NCBI GenBank assembly: GCA_038321615.1
Contig: JBBQFC010000068.1
Location: forward strand, 1 to 15,514
Direction: 5' to 3'
Length of the DNA stretch: 15,514 nucleotides
From: JBBQFC01 sp038321615
GTDB taxonomy: Bacteria > Bacteroidota > Bacteroidia > Flavobacteriales_D > Cryomorphaceae
This document shows, piece by piece, positions 5,947 through 15,494 of the stretch. Every line of letters begins with the position of its first letter. Positions within the stretch are counted from its first letter, which is position 1. The position numbers and the translations under genes were made by a program. Under the pieces are notes generated by a model. The model did not search any database, was not told the DNA's origin, and worked only from the letters and a program-made list of their open reading frames with translations.

Positions 5947-7905
5947 ATGACTCCTTCTCTGTCAGATAAACAATACTGCATTAGCCTCACGGATTATCGC
6001 CGTTTCCTTACGCGGGTAGTCCGCATTGGATCGGTGGCCATGGGTGGCGACAACCCCATACGCGTGCAGTCTATGACTACCACCGACACGATGGATACTG
6101 AAGCTACGGTGGCGCAATCGATACGCATGATCGAAGCTGGCTGTGAGTTGGTGCGAATCACCGCCCCGAGTAAGAAGGAAGCAGAAAATCTTAAACCGAT
6201 AAAAGATGCCCTCGTGGCCGCTGGCTACGATACCCCGTTAGTCGCCGACATTCACTTCACGCCAAACGCGGCAGAAATTGCCGCCACCATTGTAGAAAAA
6301 GTACGCGTGAATCCCGGCAATTACGCGGACAAAAAGAAGTTTGAAAACATCGATTATACCGAAGATACCTATCAAGAAGAGCTTGCGCGCATCCGCGAGC
6401 GGTTTACCCCGTTGGTAAAAATCTGCAAAGCTCACGGCACCGCCATGCGAATCGGCACCAACCACGGCAGCTTGAGCGACCGAATATTAAGCCGCTATGG
6501 CGATACCCCGCTGGGAATGGTAGAAAGCGCCATGGAGTTTTTGCGCATTTGCCGCGATCACGATTACCACGATATTGTACTCAGCATGAAGGCCAGCAAT
6601 ACCCGCGTTATGGTGGCCGCTTACCGGCTGCTGATGCACCACATGATGGCCGAGGGGATGAATTACCCGCTGCATTTGGGCGTTACCGAAGCAGGCGATG
6701 GTGAAGATGGACGCATTAAATCGGCGGTGGGCATCGGTACCTTACTCGAAGATGGTATTGGCGATACGGTGCGCGTATCGCTCACGGAGGAACCAGAAGC
6801 CGAAATCCCTGTGGCCCTGGCCTTGGTGGCACGCTACACCAATCGCAGCAGTCACAATCTTATTCCACCCATATCTTCAAATCCGCTGAAGCCATTTGAA
6901 TTCAATCGTCGCATTTCGCGACAAGTTTTAGATTTTGGTCATAGTGAAGTTCCTCGAGTTGTAGCCGATTTGAGCGAACGCGAACGCATCACAGCTGCTT
7001 CTCTTTTTGCGGCTGGTTATGCCTACAGCGTACCACTCGATAAGTGGAATATCGGCGATCAAGCTGCCGATTATCTATTTACCGGCGATCTGGTCATCGA
7101 CTTCGAAATACCCGGTACCCTGGGCGTAATAGTAAACGAAACCGCCTGGGAAGGCGCGAAGTATCGCGACCGGCACTTCCCTTTGCAATCAGCTCAATCC
7201 TTTTTGGATAAAGGTTTGATTTCTCAAGGCCCCATTTTCATCGACCTTGGTGATACTGATCTATACCGGCCTGAATTGATAGCCAAATTAAAAACTGCTC
7301 CACAAGTCATACTCGTCCTCGGCACAGCTAATGAACATGCCGCAGCAGCTTTGCGCAGAGCCATGATCGAATTGATCAATCAAGGCCTTGAGTTTCCGGT
7401 AATTCTTCGTCGGAATTATAGGGTCGAAAACAGTTCGGAAGTGCAGCTTCACGCATCGACCGATACAGGTGCCTTGCTGATTGACGGCCTCGGCGATGGA
7501 ATATGGCTAACCGCAGAAAAAATGGAGAAAAGGGCTCTCAATGCGCTCAGCTTCGGCATTCTCCAGGCCACGCGCAGCCGAATCAGCAAAACGGAATACA
7601 TTTCTTGTCCGAGCTGCGGACGCACTCTTTTCGATCTTCAGGAAACTACAGCTAAAATTCGTGCACGAACATCGCACCTAAAAGGAGTGAAGATCGGAAT
7701 TATGGGCTGCATTGTAAACGGCCCGGGCGAAATGGCCGACGCAGATTATGGCTACGTGGGCACAGGTGTGGGTAAAATCACCCTGTATAAGGAGAAGGAA
7801 GTCGTGAAACGAAATGTGCCTTCGGAAAGAGCCGTAGATGAACTAATCGATTTAATTAAAACCCACGGCGACTGGGTGGAACCAGCACTAATGGAACACG
7901 CATGA
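5947..7905 (+). CDS. ispG: 4-hydroxy-3-methylbut-2-enyl diphosphate synthase, long form
   Basis: IspG catalyses the penultimate step of the MEP isoprenoid pathway, the reductive conversion of MEcPP to HMBPP by a [4Fe-4S] enzyme. The predicted protein has 652 residues. This is the long form with an extra domain (about residues 295-535) between the N-terminal TIM barrel (about 15-290, with NPIRVQSMT) and the C-terminal iron-sulfur domain. The cluster ligands are visible: C554 and C557 (CPSC), C588 (MGCIVNGPGE) and the conserved E595. An in-frame TTG at 5923 would add eight residues but falls inside the likely promoter box, so I use the ATG at 5947, just before the family's YCISLTDYRR start. The stop overlaps the next gene's start by 4 bp. 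Confidence 0.97.
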   Translation: MTPSLSDKQYCISLTDYRRFLTRVVRIGSVAMGGDNPIRVQSMTTTDTMDTEATVAQSIRMIEAGCELVRITAPSKKEAENLKPIKDALVAAGYDTPLVADIHFTPNAAEIAATIVEKVRVNPGNYADKKKFENIDYTEDTYQEELARIRERFTPLVKICKAHGTAMRIGTNHGSLSDRILSRYGDTPLGMVESAMEFLRICRDHDYHDIVLSMKASNTRVMVAAYRLLMHHMMAEGMNYPLHLGVTEAGDGEDGRIKSAVGIGTLLEDGIGDTVRVSLTEEPEAEIPVALALVARYTNRSSHNLIPPISSNPLKPFEFNRRISRQVLDFGHSEVPRVVADLSERERITAASLFAAGYAYSVPLDKWNIGDQAADYLFTGDLVIDFEIPGTLGVIVNETAWEGAKYRDRHFPLQSAQSFLDKGLISQGPIFIDLGDTDLYRPELIAKLKTAPQVILVLGTANEHAAAALRRAMIELINQGLEFPVILRRNYRVENSSEVQLHASTDTGALLIDGLGDGIWLTAEKMEKRALNALSFGILQATRSRISKTEYISCPSCGRTLFDLQETTAKIRARTSHLKGVKIGIMGCIVNGPGEMADADYGYVGTGVGKITLYKEKEVVKRNVPSERAVDELIDLIKTHGDWVEPALMEHA

Positions 7906-8552
7906 TAGCAGCTATAGCAGGGTACAGCGGCCTTATCGGAAAGGCGCTTCTCGAAGAATTGAAGGCCGACCAAACGATAAGTGAAATTCGCACTATCGGA
8001 CGATCAGAACCGGTGAAACACGCCAAAGTCCGCTATTTTAAATCGGATTTCGAGCATATTCCTGCGTTACAAACACTGCTCGCAGACTGCGAAGTAGTGT
8101 TCTGTTGTCTTGGAACCACCATTAAAACCGCGGGTTCGAAAGAAGCATTCCGGAAAGTAGATTACACGTATGTAGTCAATTTGGCGGAGGCAGCAGCCGC
8201 AGCCGGAGCGGTACAATTTGCTGTGGTGAGCGCTATTGGTGCCGACCCTAAATCTGGAATATTCTACACCAAGGTTAAAGGCGAAATGGAAGAAGCCGTG
8301 CTCAAATCGGGTATTACTGATATTTATCTATTTCAGCCATCTACGCTTCTCGGAGATCGGGAAGAGTTTCGGCTCGGCGAAAAAATCGGGAGCGCAGTGA
8401 TGCGCGCTGTTTCACCTATAATGGTGGGCAGGTTTGAAAAATACAAACCCATCTATGCCGATGCAGTGGCTACTGCTATGCATCAGGCCGTAGCCCAAAA
8501 TTGCGAATCGGGTTATTTCGACTACGGAGCAATGATTGAGCTGATAGGGTAG
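7902..8552 (+). CDS. NAD(P)-binding atypical SDR oxidoreductase (HTATIP2/NmrA-like)
   Basis: The predicted protein has 216 residues with a Rossmann fold. The nucleotide-binding motif GYSGLIG (residues 7-13, G7/G10/G13) follows the first beta strand. A CLGTTIKTAGS segment (69-79) matches Tip30/HTATIP2-like proteins. The possible active-site pair Y122 and K126 (YTKVK) follows a conserved VSAIGA strand end (109-114). A FQPSTLLGDR segment follows, also typical of that group. It probably binds NAD(P)H in the cytoplasm; the substrate is unknown. It is translationally coupled to ispG through an ATGA overlap, so the two are cotranscribed, though no functional link is established. It ends 15 bp from the convergent M28 peptidase gene, with no obvious terminator between them. 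Confidence 0.85.
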   Translation: MIAAIAGYSGLIGKALLEELKADQTISEIRTIGRSEPVKHAKVRYFKSDFEHIPALQTLLADCEVVFCCLGTTIKTAGSKEAFRKVDYTYVVNLAEAAAAAGAVQFAVVSAIGADPKSGIFYTKVKGEMEEAVLKSGITDIYLFQPSTLLGDREEFRLGEKIGSAVMRAVSPIMVGRFEKYKPIYADAVATAMHQAVAQNCESGYFDYGAMIELIG

Positions 8553-8567
8553 ATAAATCCAGACGGA

Positions 8568-10058
8568 TTAGAAGCCATAAAGAGCTTGCCCATCTTCAAA
8601 ATATTTGTCGCCAGCGGTCCAATACGGCCTTTGATCTCTATTGCCGATAAGCCGACACGCGGTAACATAGGTCCTGGCGAACTTCAAAAGATAATCGTAA
8701 TCGACCGAATCGGGATTGTCGCTTGCCTGGTGGTAATACTTCAACACCTCATCGTCGAAGGCAGTAATACCCATCGAAAACATAATTGCAGGAACCCCTT
8801 TTCGGGCAAAACTCACCTGATCGCTACGGTCGAATAGGTTTTGTTCGGGGGCGGGGTCGTCATTGATATCAAGGCCATAATTTTTACCGGCTGTTTCGAG
8901 CTCAGGAGTAGCAGTGGTGCGGTTTAAACCAATAATAGTAGCCTTGGAAGTATCGTTGTAGCCGCCGTTGTCGCTGTTGAAGCACATCACCACTTTATCG
9001 AGCGGTATGGGCGGATTGGCTACATAATATTCGCTGCCGAGCAGTCCTTTTTCTTCGCCTGTGAAGAAGATAAAAATAGCACTTCGCTTCAGCGGATATT
9101 TGGCAATGTTTCGAGCGGCCTCCATCACCGTTACCGTCCCGATGGCATTGTCGCGGGTACCGTTGTAGATGGTATCGCCAGTAGCATCGGCATCGCCCAC
9201 ACCCACATGATCATAATGAGCAGAGTAAATCATATACTCGTTTTTTAAGGTAGGGTCGGTGCCTTCCACCACCCCAACCACATTATAAGCCGCAAATTCT
9301 TTCGTCGGCGCTTGCTGAAGCTTGATAGATGCACTTTTTTTAAAATTCTTGACCACATCAATCATTTGGTTGTTGGAGTCGTCCATTAATAGTCTTAGAA
9401 AAGCTTCTTCATTTCGCTCCTCATCGCGGAGACCCACCTTCGCGCCCGACATATACCCACGGAGTAAAGTCCAGGGCAATTGCGGTGAGTTGTAAAATTC
9501 GATCAATGCTAAGGCTCCCGCTTCTTTTGCACGTGTGGCCTTTTCCCTGCTTTCGCGAAAACCCGTTCGGGGATTGGCTTCGCCTTTTGCACCAAAGCGG
9601 GCGAAGACAATTTTCCCTTTCACGTCAGTGGTTTGAAAATCTTCGGTGGACCCAAACTCCACAAAGGCTACCTTGCCATCTGCCTGAGCATCGGAGCCCG
9701 ACAACAAAACGAACTCCTGGCCCAAGGCATAGGCTTTGGAACCCATTGCAATAGTACCACCGGTGGCTCCAAGCTGCTCAAACATAGGCACCGACTGGAA
9801 GTATCCGTTTAAAGATGGTATGGGCTTAGCTCCGTATTCCTGAAGCTGCGTTGCTAAGTAGCGAGCAGCTACTAATTGCTCTGGCGAAGGGGTGTCGCGC
9901 CCTCTAAGCTCGTCGGAAGCCATAAATTCGATCTTCGACCTTACGGAATTATAGGTCACCGTTTCGTTAACTTTATCGATATTGCTTTGCGCAAATGCGC
10001 TAGAAATCGGCAAAAAAAGTAGGGCCATCAGCCCCGTGAAAATTATTTTCATCATCAA
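8568..10058 (-). CDS. Exported M28-family zinc peptidase with PA domain
   Basis: The predicted protein has 496 residues. A signal peptide (IIFTGLMALLFLPISSAFA, cleavage near residue 23) points to export. A PA-type insert lies at roughly residues 110-215. The M28 catalytic domain carries all five di-zinc ligands: H281 in AHYDHVG, bridging D303 in GTRDNAIG, E336 in GEEKG (with E335 as general base), D363 and H443 in YYHQASD. The usual ADDNASG block reads TRDNAIG, but the aspartate is kept. Such enzymes are aminopeptidases or carboxypeptidases; the exact specificity is not clear. Three ATGs sit in a row at the start (10058, 10055, 10052). The gene begins 17 bp after the stop of the M23 gene, so the two are probably one transcript. 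Confidence 0.93.
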   Translation of the reverse strand: MMMKIIFTGLMALLFLPISSAFAQSNIDKVNETVTYNSVRSKIEFMASDELRGRDTPSPEQLVAARYLATQLQEYGAKPIPSLNGYFQSVPMFEQLGATGGTIAMGSKAYALGQEFVLLSGSDAQADGKVAFVEFGSTEDFQTTDVKGKIVFARFGAKGEANPRTGFRESREKATRAKEAGALALIEFYNSPQLPWTLLRGYMSGAKVGLRDEERNEEAFLRLLMDDSNNQMIDVVKNFKKSASIKLQQAPTKEFAAYNVVGVVEGTDPTLKNEYMIYSAHYDHVGVGDADATGDTIYNGTRDNAIGTVTVMEAARNIAKYPLKRSAIFIFFTGEEKGLLGSEYYVANPPIPLDKVVMCFNSDNGGYNDTSKATIIGLNRTTATPELETAGKNYGLDINDDPAPEQNLFDRSDQVSFARKGVPAIMFSMGITAFDDEVLKYYHQASDNPDSVDYDYLLKFARTYVTACRLIGNRDQRPYWTAGDKYFEDGQALYGF

Positions 10059-10075
10059 TAAATAAGGTTGGAAAC

Positions 10076-11356
10076 TTACAACAATTCTTTGATAGCCGTA
10101 GGACTCTTAGCAGATAGTTTCGGCCTTTCTGCATCTTCGAGCTTTTGTAATAAACTGTCGCGGTGGAGCGCAAAGGCGTTCATGTATTTGGCAGGAAGCG
10201 GCTCGCTTTTAGGAAGGTTCTGCTTGTACGGATCTTCTTGTTTCCCGTTCTTCCAGAATCGATAGCATACATGCGGTCCGGTGGCCAATCCGGTACTCCC
10301 TACCAATCCAATTACATCGCCTTGTCGCACCACTTGACCCTTGCGGGCAATAAGCTTGCTCATGTGCAAGTATTGGGTGGTATAGGTACTGTTATGCTTT
10401 ATCTTCACGTATTTTCCATTGTATTTGGTTTGAGCCGCTTCGATAATCGTTCCGTTGGCTGTGGCCAAAATAGGGGTGCCGGTGGGAGCTCCATAGTCGG
10501 TACCAAGGTGGGCTTTCCAGCGTTTCTGCACCGGGTGAAATCGCTTGAGCGAATAGCTTGAAGTAATTTTTGAGAATTTCAAGGGCGATTTGAGAAAGGC
10601 TTTCCGAAGACTTTCACCCTTCTCATTGTAGAAATCATTTACTTCATCGTTCGTAAATCGAAAACTGGCAAACCGCTCATCGCGGTGCCAAAACTCAGCA
10701 GCTAAAATCCTACCCATTCCGGCAGGAGCGCCGTCAATAAACCGCTCTTCGTAGCATACGCGAAAGTGATCGCCTTTTTGGAGTCTGTAAAAATCGATAG
10801 TCCAGGCGTACATATCGCTCAGTTTAAATGCCAATTCGGGGCTTAGACCCATATCGGCGATGGTTTTCGACAGCGAGCTTTGGATTTCTCCGCTACCGGT
10901 TTTTAACACTAATTCCACAGGTTTCTCGCCGGCTATGGCGGTTGGCTGCTCGCCAAATGTGTAGGTCACAAACCGCGATACGGATGTTTCTATAACCAAA
11001 TACTGAGCCGTCGCAATACTATCCAAAGCGCAAAACAGGGTGTAAGGATCGCCTGGGCGAATGCGTCGAACGTCAAAAACTTCGCGGGTATCCTTTTCGA
11101 TTTTTACAATTTGGCCATAATCGATACCGTGTGCCAATAAAAGGTCGCCTAAAACCTGACCCTTGTTGAAAGTACCTTCAATGACGCTGAAATTCGAAAA
11201 GTTAAAGCCATATTTCTCTTTCGGAACCTGTACTTCAGCTATCTCACTGGATGAGATGTCGCGGGGTTTGTCGGAGCCACAAGCCCACAGGCACAGCCCA
11301 AGAAGACCTATTGCAAGAGAACGAAAACAATAGGCACTTTGAAAACTTCTCTTCAT
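10076..11356 (-). CDS. M23-family peptidoglycan metallopeptidase lipoprotein
   Basis: The predicted protein has 426 residues. The N-terminus carries a lipoprotein signal with lipobox LWAC, cysteine at residue 26, so it is probably membrane-anchored. The central part (about 45-250) resembles the N-terminal region of Bacteroidota M23 proteins. The M23 domain spans about residues 270-385. Its zinc motif HxxxD is present (H283 in HLGTDYG, D287) and H331 lies in YLHMS. The terminal HxH motif reads GPHVC: H362 is kept, but the second histidine, normally a zinc ligand, is C364. Cysteine can bind zinc, so activity is not ruled out. M23 enzymes cut peptidoglycan cross-bridges or stems in cell growth and division. 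A weak -7-like box (TATTTTCG on the minus strand, 11370-11363) lies just before the ATG. The M28 gene follows 17 bp downstream. Confidence 0.9.
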   Translation of the reverse strand: MKRSFQSAYCFRSLAIGLLGLCLWACGSDKPRDISSSEIAEVQVPKEKYGFNFSNFSVIEGTFNKGQVLGDLLLAHGIDYGQIVKIEKDTREVFDVRRIRPGDPYTLFCALDSIATAQYLVIETSVSRFVTYTFGEQPTAIAGEKPVELVLKTGSGEIQSSLSKTIADMGLSPELAFKLSDMYAWTIDFYRLQKGDHFRVCYEERFIDGAPAGMGRILAAEFWHRDERFASFRFTNDEVNDFYNEKGESLRKAFLKSPLKFSKITSSYSLKRFHPVQKRWKAHLGTDYGAPTGTPILATANGTIIEAAQTKYNGKYVKIKHNSTYTTQYLHMSKLIARKGQVVRQGDVIGLVGSTGLATGPHVCYRFWKNGKQEDPYKQNLPKSEPLPAKYMNAFALHRDSLLQKLEDAERPKLSAKSPTAIKELL

Positions 11357-11576
11357 GGTCGCCGAAAATACGAATCGAATACCGAAGACAGAAAGAGATC
11401 AGGTTTTTTGGCTAAACAATGGAATGTGGAAAGGGAAAGATAGAGCGAAGATTAGGAACAGAGAGATTTATCATTTCCACGCCTTTGCTCATTCCACCGA
11501 CTTTGAAATTTCGACCAGCGGGAGAAATCTCGGTGAATTCGCCGCCCATGCTTGGTTTTGAAAGCCTGGAACGCTA

Positions 11577-12395
11577 TTAATCAAGTCTTGCCAGGGGATA
11601 CGCCAAATTCTTAAACTCGACCAATTCCATTTTAATCGAACCCACAAGAACACTGGCTTTAATAAGGATGGGGATTTTATTCTTATCGTCGGTAATCCAC
11701 ATCACCAGGTCTTCTTCTTCTTTGAAAATACGGCCTTCCTGCACTACTGGAACAAACTTCATGCAGCGGTATTTCCCCGTGCGCGAACTGATCGTTTCCC
11801 TGCCAATGTACTTGATGCGAAGGGTAAATTCTTCCTCATCGACGAAGGTGGGTATGCTGAAGATATCACCTTCCTTAGCATTCGAAAAATCCAAGGTTCG
11901 GGCATAGAAGAAAGCTGAAATCATATCTTGCGACCAAGGCAACATTTTATAGGTTTCGCCCTTTTGATTGGTCACAGCCGATTTGCGCTGGTGAAATTTG
12001 TAATTCTGCTGTTTGGAATAGCCGCCTTCGCGAATATCGCGAATGAACTCCCAAGGGAAAAGTGCTGACTTGTCCATGTAGGTTTCGTAGCGATCTTCTA
12101 CCTTGAAAAACCAGCTAAAAGCTCCAAGCGTGCGGCCTTTGCCCACCATGTGCAAGGCGGGACGACCGTGAAACGTCTTCCCCGTTTCGCTCACGGTAAC
12201 AGTGGCTTCTCCGGCATCAACGAGGCCATAATGCAAGCGAAATCGGAGAAATTCATCGGGCTTGAACCCTCGCTCCCGGTAGGCCGGATAGGCCAAGGTG
12301 GGCAGGGTGTCGAGGCTGGCGCGTGTGGCCTTGGTCTGGCTTTGCGCCGGAAGCAGCGCTAAAGCAAATGTGGCAAGGAGTATCGACTTGATCAT
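11577..12395 (-). CDS. Exported DUF3108 domain protein
   Basis: The predicted protein has 272 residues from the ATG at 12395. I chose this start because it opens straight onto a signal peptide (MIKSILLATFALALLPAQSQ); the frame reaches 12455 but the extra 20 residues precede the signal. The mature protein has the DUF3108 layout: FLRFRLHYGLVDAGEATVTV, then a long beta-rich region with SWFFKVEDRYETYMD, the DxxSAFFYAR block and a C-terminal VMWITDDKNKIPI strand. DUF3108 proteins are periplasmic or surface proteins of unknown function in Gram-negative bacteria. It lies 78 bp after leuS on the same strand, so it may be cotranscribed. A 220-bp gap follows before the M23 gene, with only a doubtful 45-residue frame in it. 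Confidence 0.85.
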   Translation of the reverse strand: MIKSILLATFALALLPAQSQTKATRASLDTLPTLAYPAYRERGFKPDEFLRFRLHYGLVDAGEATVTVSETGKTFHGRPALHMVGKGRTLGAFSWFFKVEDRYETYMDKSALFPWEFIRDIREGGYSKQQNYKFHQRKSAVTNQKGETYKMLPWSQDMISAFFYARTLDFSNAKEGDIFSIPTFVDEEEFTLRIKYIGRETISSRTGKYRCMKFVPVVQEGRIFKEEEDLVMWITDDKNKIPILIKASVLVGSIKMELVEFKNLAYPLARLD

Positions 12396-12473
12396 AACCG
12401 ACCTTAACCAAAAGCTGTTCCAAACGCGTTTTTCGCCAAAACCGACTCCGATCATTTCACTTGACCTTTTTTC

Positions 12474-15400
12474 TCAAAACACAATGTTTACAATACGCTT
12501 GGGCACTACAATAATTTTTTTTGGGTCTTTGCCTTCCAGGTACTTCGCCGTGTCGGCAAGAGCCATTACCGCCGCTTCCACTTCTTTGGCGCCCATTTCG
12601 ACCGAAAGGCTTAATTTGAAACGGGTCTTTCCATTAAACGAAACAGGATACTCAAAATTGGCTTCTTCGAGGTGTTTTTCGTCATAAGTAGGCCAAGCTT
12701 CGCGGGTGATGGAATCTGAATGCCCCAATTTTTTCCAGAGTTCTTCGGCGAAATGTGGCGCATAAGGCGATGTAAGCACCAATAGACCTTCTAAAACTTG
12801 GGCATTGCTGCTCTTTTCAGTCGTTAAATCATTTACAGCAATCATCAGGGTGCTTACCACCGTATTCCACGAAAACCGATCCAAGTCTTCGGTAACACGC
12901 TTAATGGTGCGGTGGAGTATAAAAAGTTCTTTCGGCGTAGGTTCGGTTCGGTTTATTGAAAACTCCCCATCGCCCGGATGGCAGAGCCTCCAAAATCGCT
13001 TTAAGAAATTATGAACCCCACTTATTCCCTGCGTATCCCAAGGTTTCGACTGCTCCACGGGGCCGAGAAACATTTCGTAAAGACGAAGCGTGTCGGCACC
13101 ATATTCTTCGCAAAGGTCATCGGGAGTAACCACGTTGAACCAGCGCTTCGACATTTTCTCAATCTCGTGGCTGCATTTGTACACCCCGTCTTCATTGGTA
13201 ATAATCACTGCATCTGCATTTTCTGTGCGCCATTTCGCAAAAGCGGCCAAATCGAGCTCATCATTGCGGACCATGTTTACATCCACATGCAATCGTGTGA
13301 AGGAATATTCCCACTCCGCATTGCTCAAATTCATGTTGTGGTCTTTGCCGAGCAATTCGTGCAGTAGCGTTTCTAATCTTTGCTCTACGGCAAATTTGTG
13401 CAAATTGAGTTTTCCATCCTTTGCCCAATCCTCATAGATTTCCTTGGTGACGTAAACAACCGGAAAATTTCTCGGCGAAGGCAACTCAGCTCCATCGGGC
13501 ACCCCCGGCACTAAGTAAGAAGCGAGCTCGAGGCGATGCACCAGGCTCGACCGACCGAGAATCATACCTTGGTTAATCATTTTCTGGAAAGGCTCTTCGA
13601 AAGGAATAAACCCACGATCGCAGAGAAATTTCGTCCAAAAACGGGAATAGAGCAAGTGTCCGGTAGCATGCTCAGCGCCCCCCATGTAGAGGTCTACGGC
13701 TCCCCAATAATGCACCTTGTCGGCGGCGACCATCTCCCTGGTATTTTTGGGATCCATATACCGCAGAAAGTACCACGAAGACCCCGCCCAACCGGGCATG
13801 GTGCTGTGCTCCATAGCTTCGCCTTTAAATAGAGGCCAATCAGACTTCGCAGCTCTTGCTAATGGTGGTTCACCGGAGTCGGTGGGTAGGTACGAGTCGA
13901 TTTTTGGCAAGGTCAAAGGCAAATCTTTTTGATCGATCAAATGGGTTTGCCCTCCTTCGTAGTACACCGGAATAGGCTCGCCCCAATAGCGCTGTCGCGA
14001 AAAAATGGCATCGCGCAGGCGGTAGTTGGTCTTTCCATAACCGATGCGTTTGAGTTCCAATTCGCGAATTACTTCCTCGGTAGCTTCGGCAACTTCCAAA
14101 CCATTGAGAAAGCCCGACTTAGCGAGCTTCCCGGTTTTTTCGGCATACGCTCCTTTGGAAATATCCTGACCATCGAAAATATTGACAATCGATAAGTCGA
14201 AAGCATGGGCAAAACTCCAGTCGCGCTGATCGCCGGCTGGCACGGCCATAATAGCGCCTGTGCCGTAACCGGCCAATACATAATCGCCGATCCAAATGGG
14301 CAGTCGCTCGCCGGAGAAGGGGTGCGCGGCATAAGCACCCGTGAAGGCGCCCGACACGTGTTTCACTTCGCTTTGGCGCTCACGCTCGGTCCGAGCCTTT
14401 GCTCTAGCTATATAAGCCTCGATTGCCTGTTGTTGATCGGTGGTGGTAATTTGGCTCACCAAGGCATGCTCGGGCGCCAAAACCATAAAAGTTACCCCGA
14501 AAATGGTGTCGGGTCGGGTGGTAAATACGTCAATGTATGCCTGGTGCTTCTCAACTTGAAATCGCACCGTAGCACCACGTGATTTCCCGATCCAGTTGCG
14601 TTGAATTTCTTTGATCGAATCGGGCCAATCTAAACCTTCCAAGCCTTCAATCAGGCGGTCGGCGTAAGCCGTAATGCGCAAGCTCCATTGCTTCATAAGG
14701 CGCTGCTCTACGGGGTGGCCACCGCGCTCGCTCACCCCATCTTTAATCTCATCGTTGGCCAGAACAGTGCCAAGAGCCGGACACCAATTTACCCAGGTAT
14801 CGGCCAGAAAAGCCAGTCGGTAATGGCTCAGTATTTCGCTCCTTTGGGCAGCGTTGAGCAATTGCCAATCGGTGGAGGTAAACTCCCCGATGAAATACTC
14901 CCCAAAATGAAAGTCTTTCAGGTCCAGAGCCTTGTACCAATCGGCGTCGATTGCCGCGTTTACCCCGTAGCTTCCGTTTTCGGCAAATGCTGCTTCGAGG
15001 TCTGATATGGGTTCCGCGCGCTTGGTTTCTACATTGAACCACGAATTATAAATCTCCTGAAAAATCCATTGTGTCCAGCGGTAATAGCTCGGATCGCTGG
15101 TGCGTACCTCGCGCTCCCAATCGTAGTTGAAGCCCATCCGCTCGAGTTGCGTGCGGTAACGCGCAATGTTTTCTTCGGTAGTAATAGCAGGATGCTGGCC
15201 GGTTTGTATGGCGTATTGCTCTGCAGGTAGGCCGAAGGAATCGTAGCCCATGGGATGAAGCACTTCATAGCCCTGATGCACCTTGTAGCGCGCAATAATA
15301 TCCGATGCGATATACCCCAGGGGGTGGCCTACATGTAGCCCGGCTCCCGATGGATAGGGAAACATATCGAGTACGTAGAATTTCTCTTTGTCGGGGTTTT

Positions 15401-15476
15401 CGCTTACGCGATACGTGCCTTCGTTGGCCCATTTCTTTTGCCAATAGGCTTCAATCTCTTTAAACTGGTACTGCAT
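12474..15476 (-). CDS. leuS: Leucyl-tRNA synthetase
   Basis: LeuS charges tRNA-Leu with leucine and proofreads misacylated tRNA. The protein is 1000 residues from the ATG at 15476, about 140 longer than E. coli LeuS. A TTG at 15497 would add seven residues but lies inside a likely promoter box, and family members usually start MQYxFxEIE. The class I signature is HVGH (residues 48-51). The editing domain shows TTRPDTIFG and MAVPAGDQRD, with the editing aspartate kept. The KMSKS loop reads KMSKR (774-778). Two insertions account for the extra length: one near residues 145-230, inside the region that carries the editing domain, and one near 640-760, just before KMSKR. Both are typical of Bacteroidota LeuS. 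DUF3108 follows 78 bp downstream. Confidence 0.97.
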   Translation of the reverse strand: MQYQFKEIEAYWQKKWANEGTYRVSENPDKEKFYVLDMFPYPSGAGLHVGHPLGYIASDIIARYKVHQGYEVLHPMGYDSFGLPAEQYAIQTGQHPAITTEENIARYRTQLERMGFNYDWEREVRTSDPSYYRWTQWIFQEIYNSWFNVETKRAEPISDLEAAFAENGSYGVNAAIDADWYKALDLKDFHFGEYFIGEFTSTDWQLLNAAQRSEILSHYRLAFLADTWVNWCPALGTVLANDEIKDGVSERGGHPVEQRLMKQWSLRITAYADRLIEGLEGLDWPDSIKEIQRNWIGKSRGATVRFQVEKHQAYIDVFTTRPDTIFGVTFMVLAPEHALVSQITTTDQQQAIEAYIARAKARTERERQSEVKHVSGAFTGAYAAHPFSGERLPIWIGDYVLAGYGTGAIMAVPAGDQRDWSFAHAFDLSIVNIFDGQDISKGAYAEKTGKLAKSGFLNGLEVAEATEEVIRELELKRIGYGKTNYRLRDAIFSRQRYWGEPIPVYYEGGQTHLIDQKDLPLTLPKIDSYLPTDSGEPPLARAAKSDWPLFKGEAMEHSTMPGWAGSSWYFLRYMDPKNTREMVAADKVHYWGAVDLYMGGAEHATGHLLYSRFWTKFLCDRGFIPFEEPFQKMINQGMILGRSSLVHRLELASYLVPGVPDGAELPSPRNFPVVYVTKEIYEDWAKDGKLNLHKFAVEQRLETLLHELLGKDHNMNLSNAEWEYSFTRLHVDVNMVRNDELDLAAFAKWRTENADAVIITNEDGVYKCSHEIEKMSKRWFNVVTPDDLCEEYGADTLRLYEMFLGPVEQSKPWDTQGISGVHNFLKRFWRLCHPGDGEFSINRTEPTPKELFILHRTIKRVTEDLDRFSWNTVVSTLMIAVNDLTTEKSSNAQVLEGLLVLTSPYAPHFAEELWKKLGHSDSITREAWPTYDEKHLEEANFEYPVSFNGKTRFKLSLSVEMGAKEVEAAVMALADTAKYLEGKDPKKIIVVPKRIVNIVF

Positions 15477-15494
15477 GGTAGGGTTATTCGGCTG

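Noticed and set aside
8553..8567. Terminator between the convergent genes
   Set aside because: Only 15 bases separate the two stops and no stem with a T-run is visible there.
8586..8837. Plus-strand frames opposite the M28, M23 and leuS genes
   Set aside because: They are antisense to genes with full catalytic motifs and show no family features of their own.
11412..11549. Minus-strand 45-residue frame in the gap between the DUF3108 and M23 genes
   Set aside because: No recognisable motif, no ribosome binding site and no membrane or signal segment.
12396..12455. N-terminal extension of the DUF3108 gene
   Set aside because: It would place 20 residues before a clean signal peptide that starts at the ATG at 12395.
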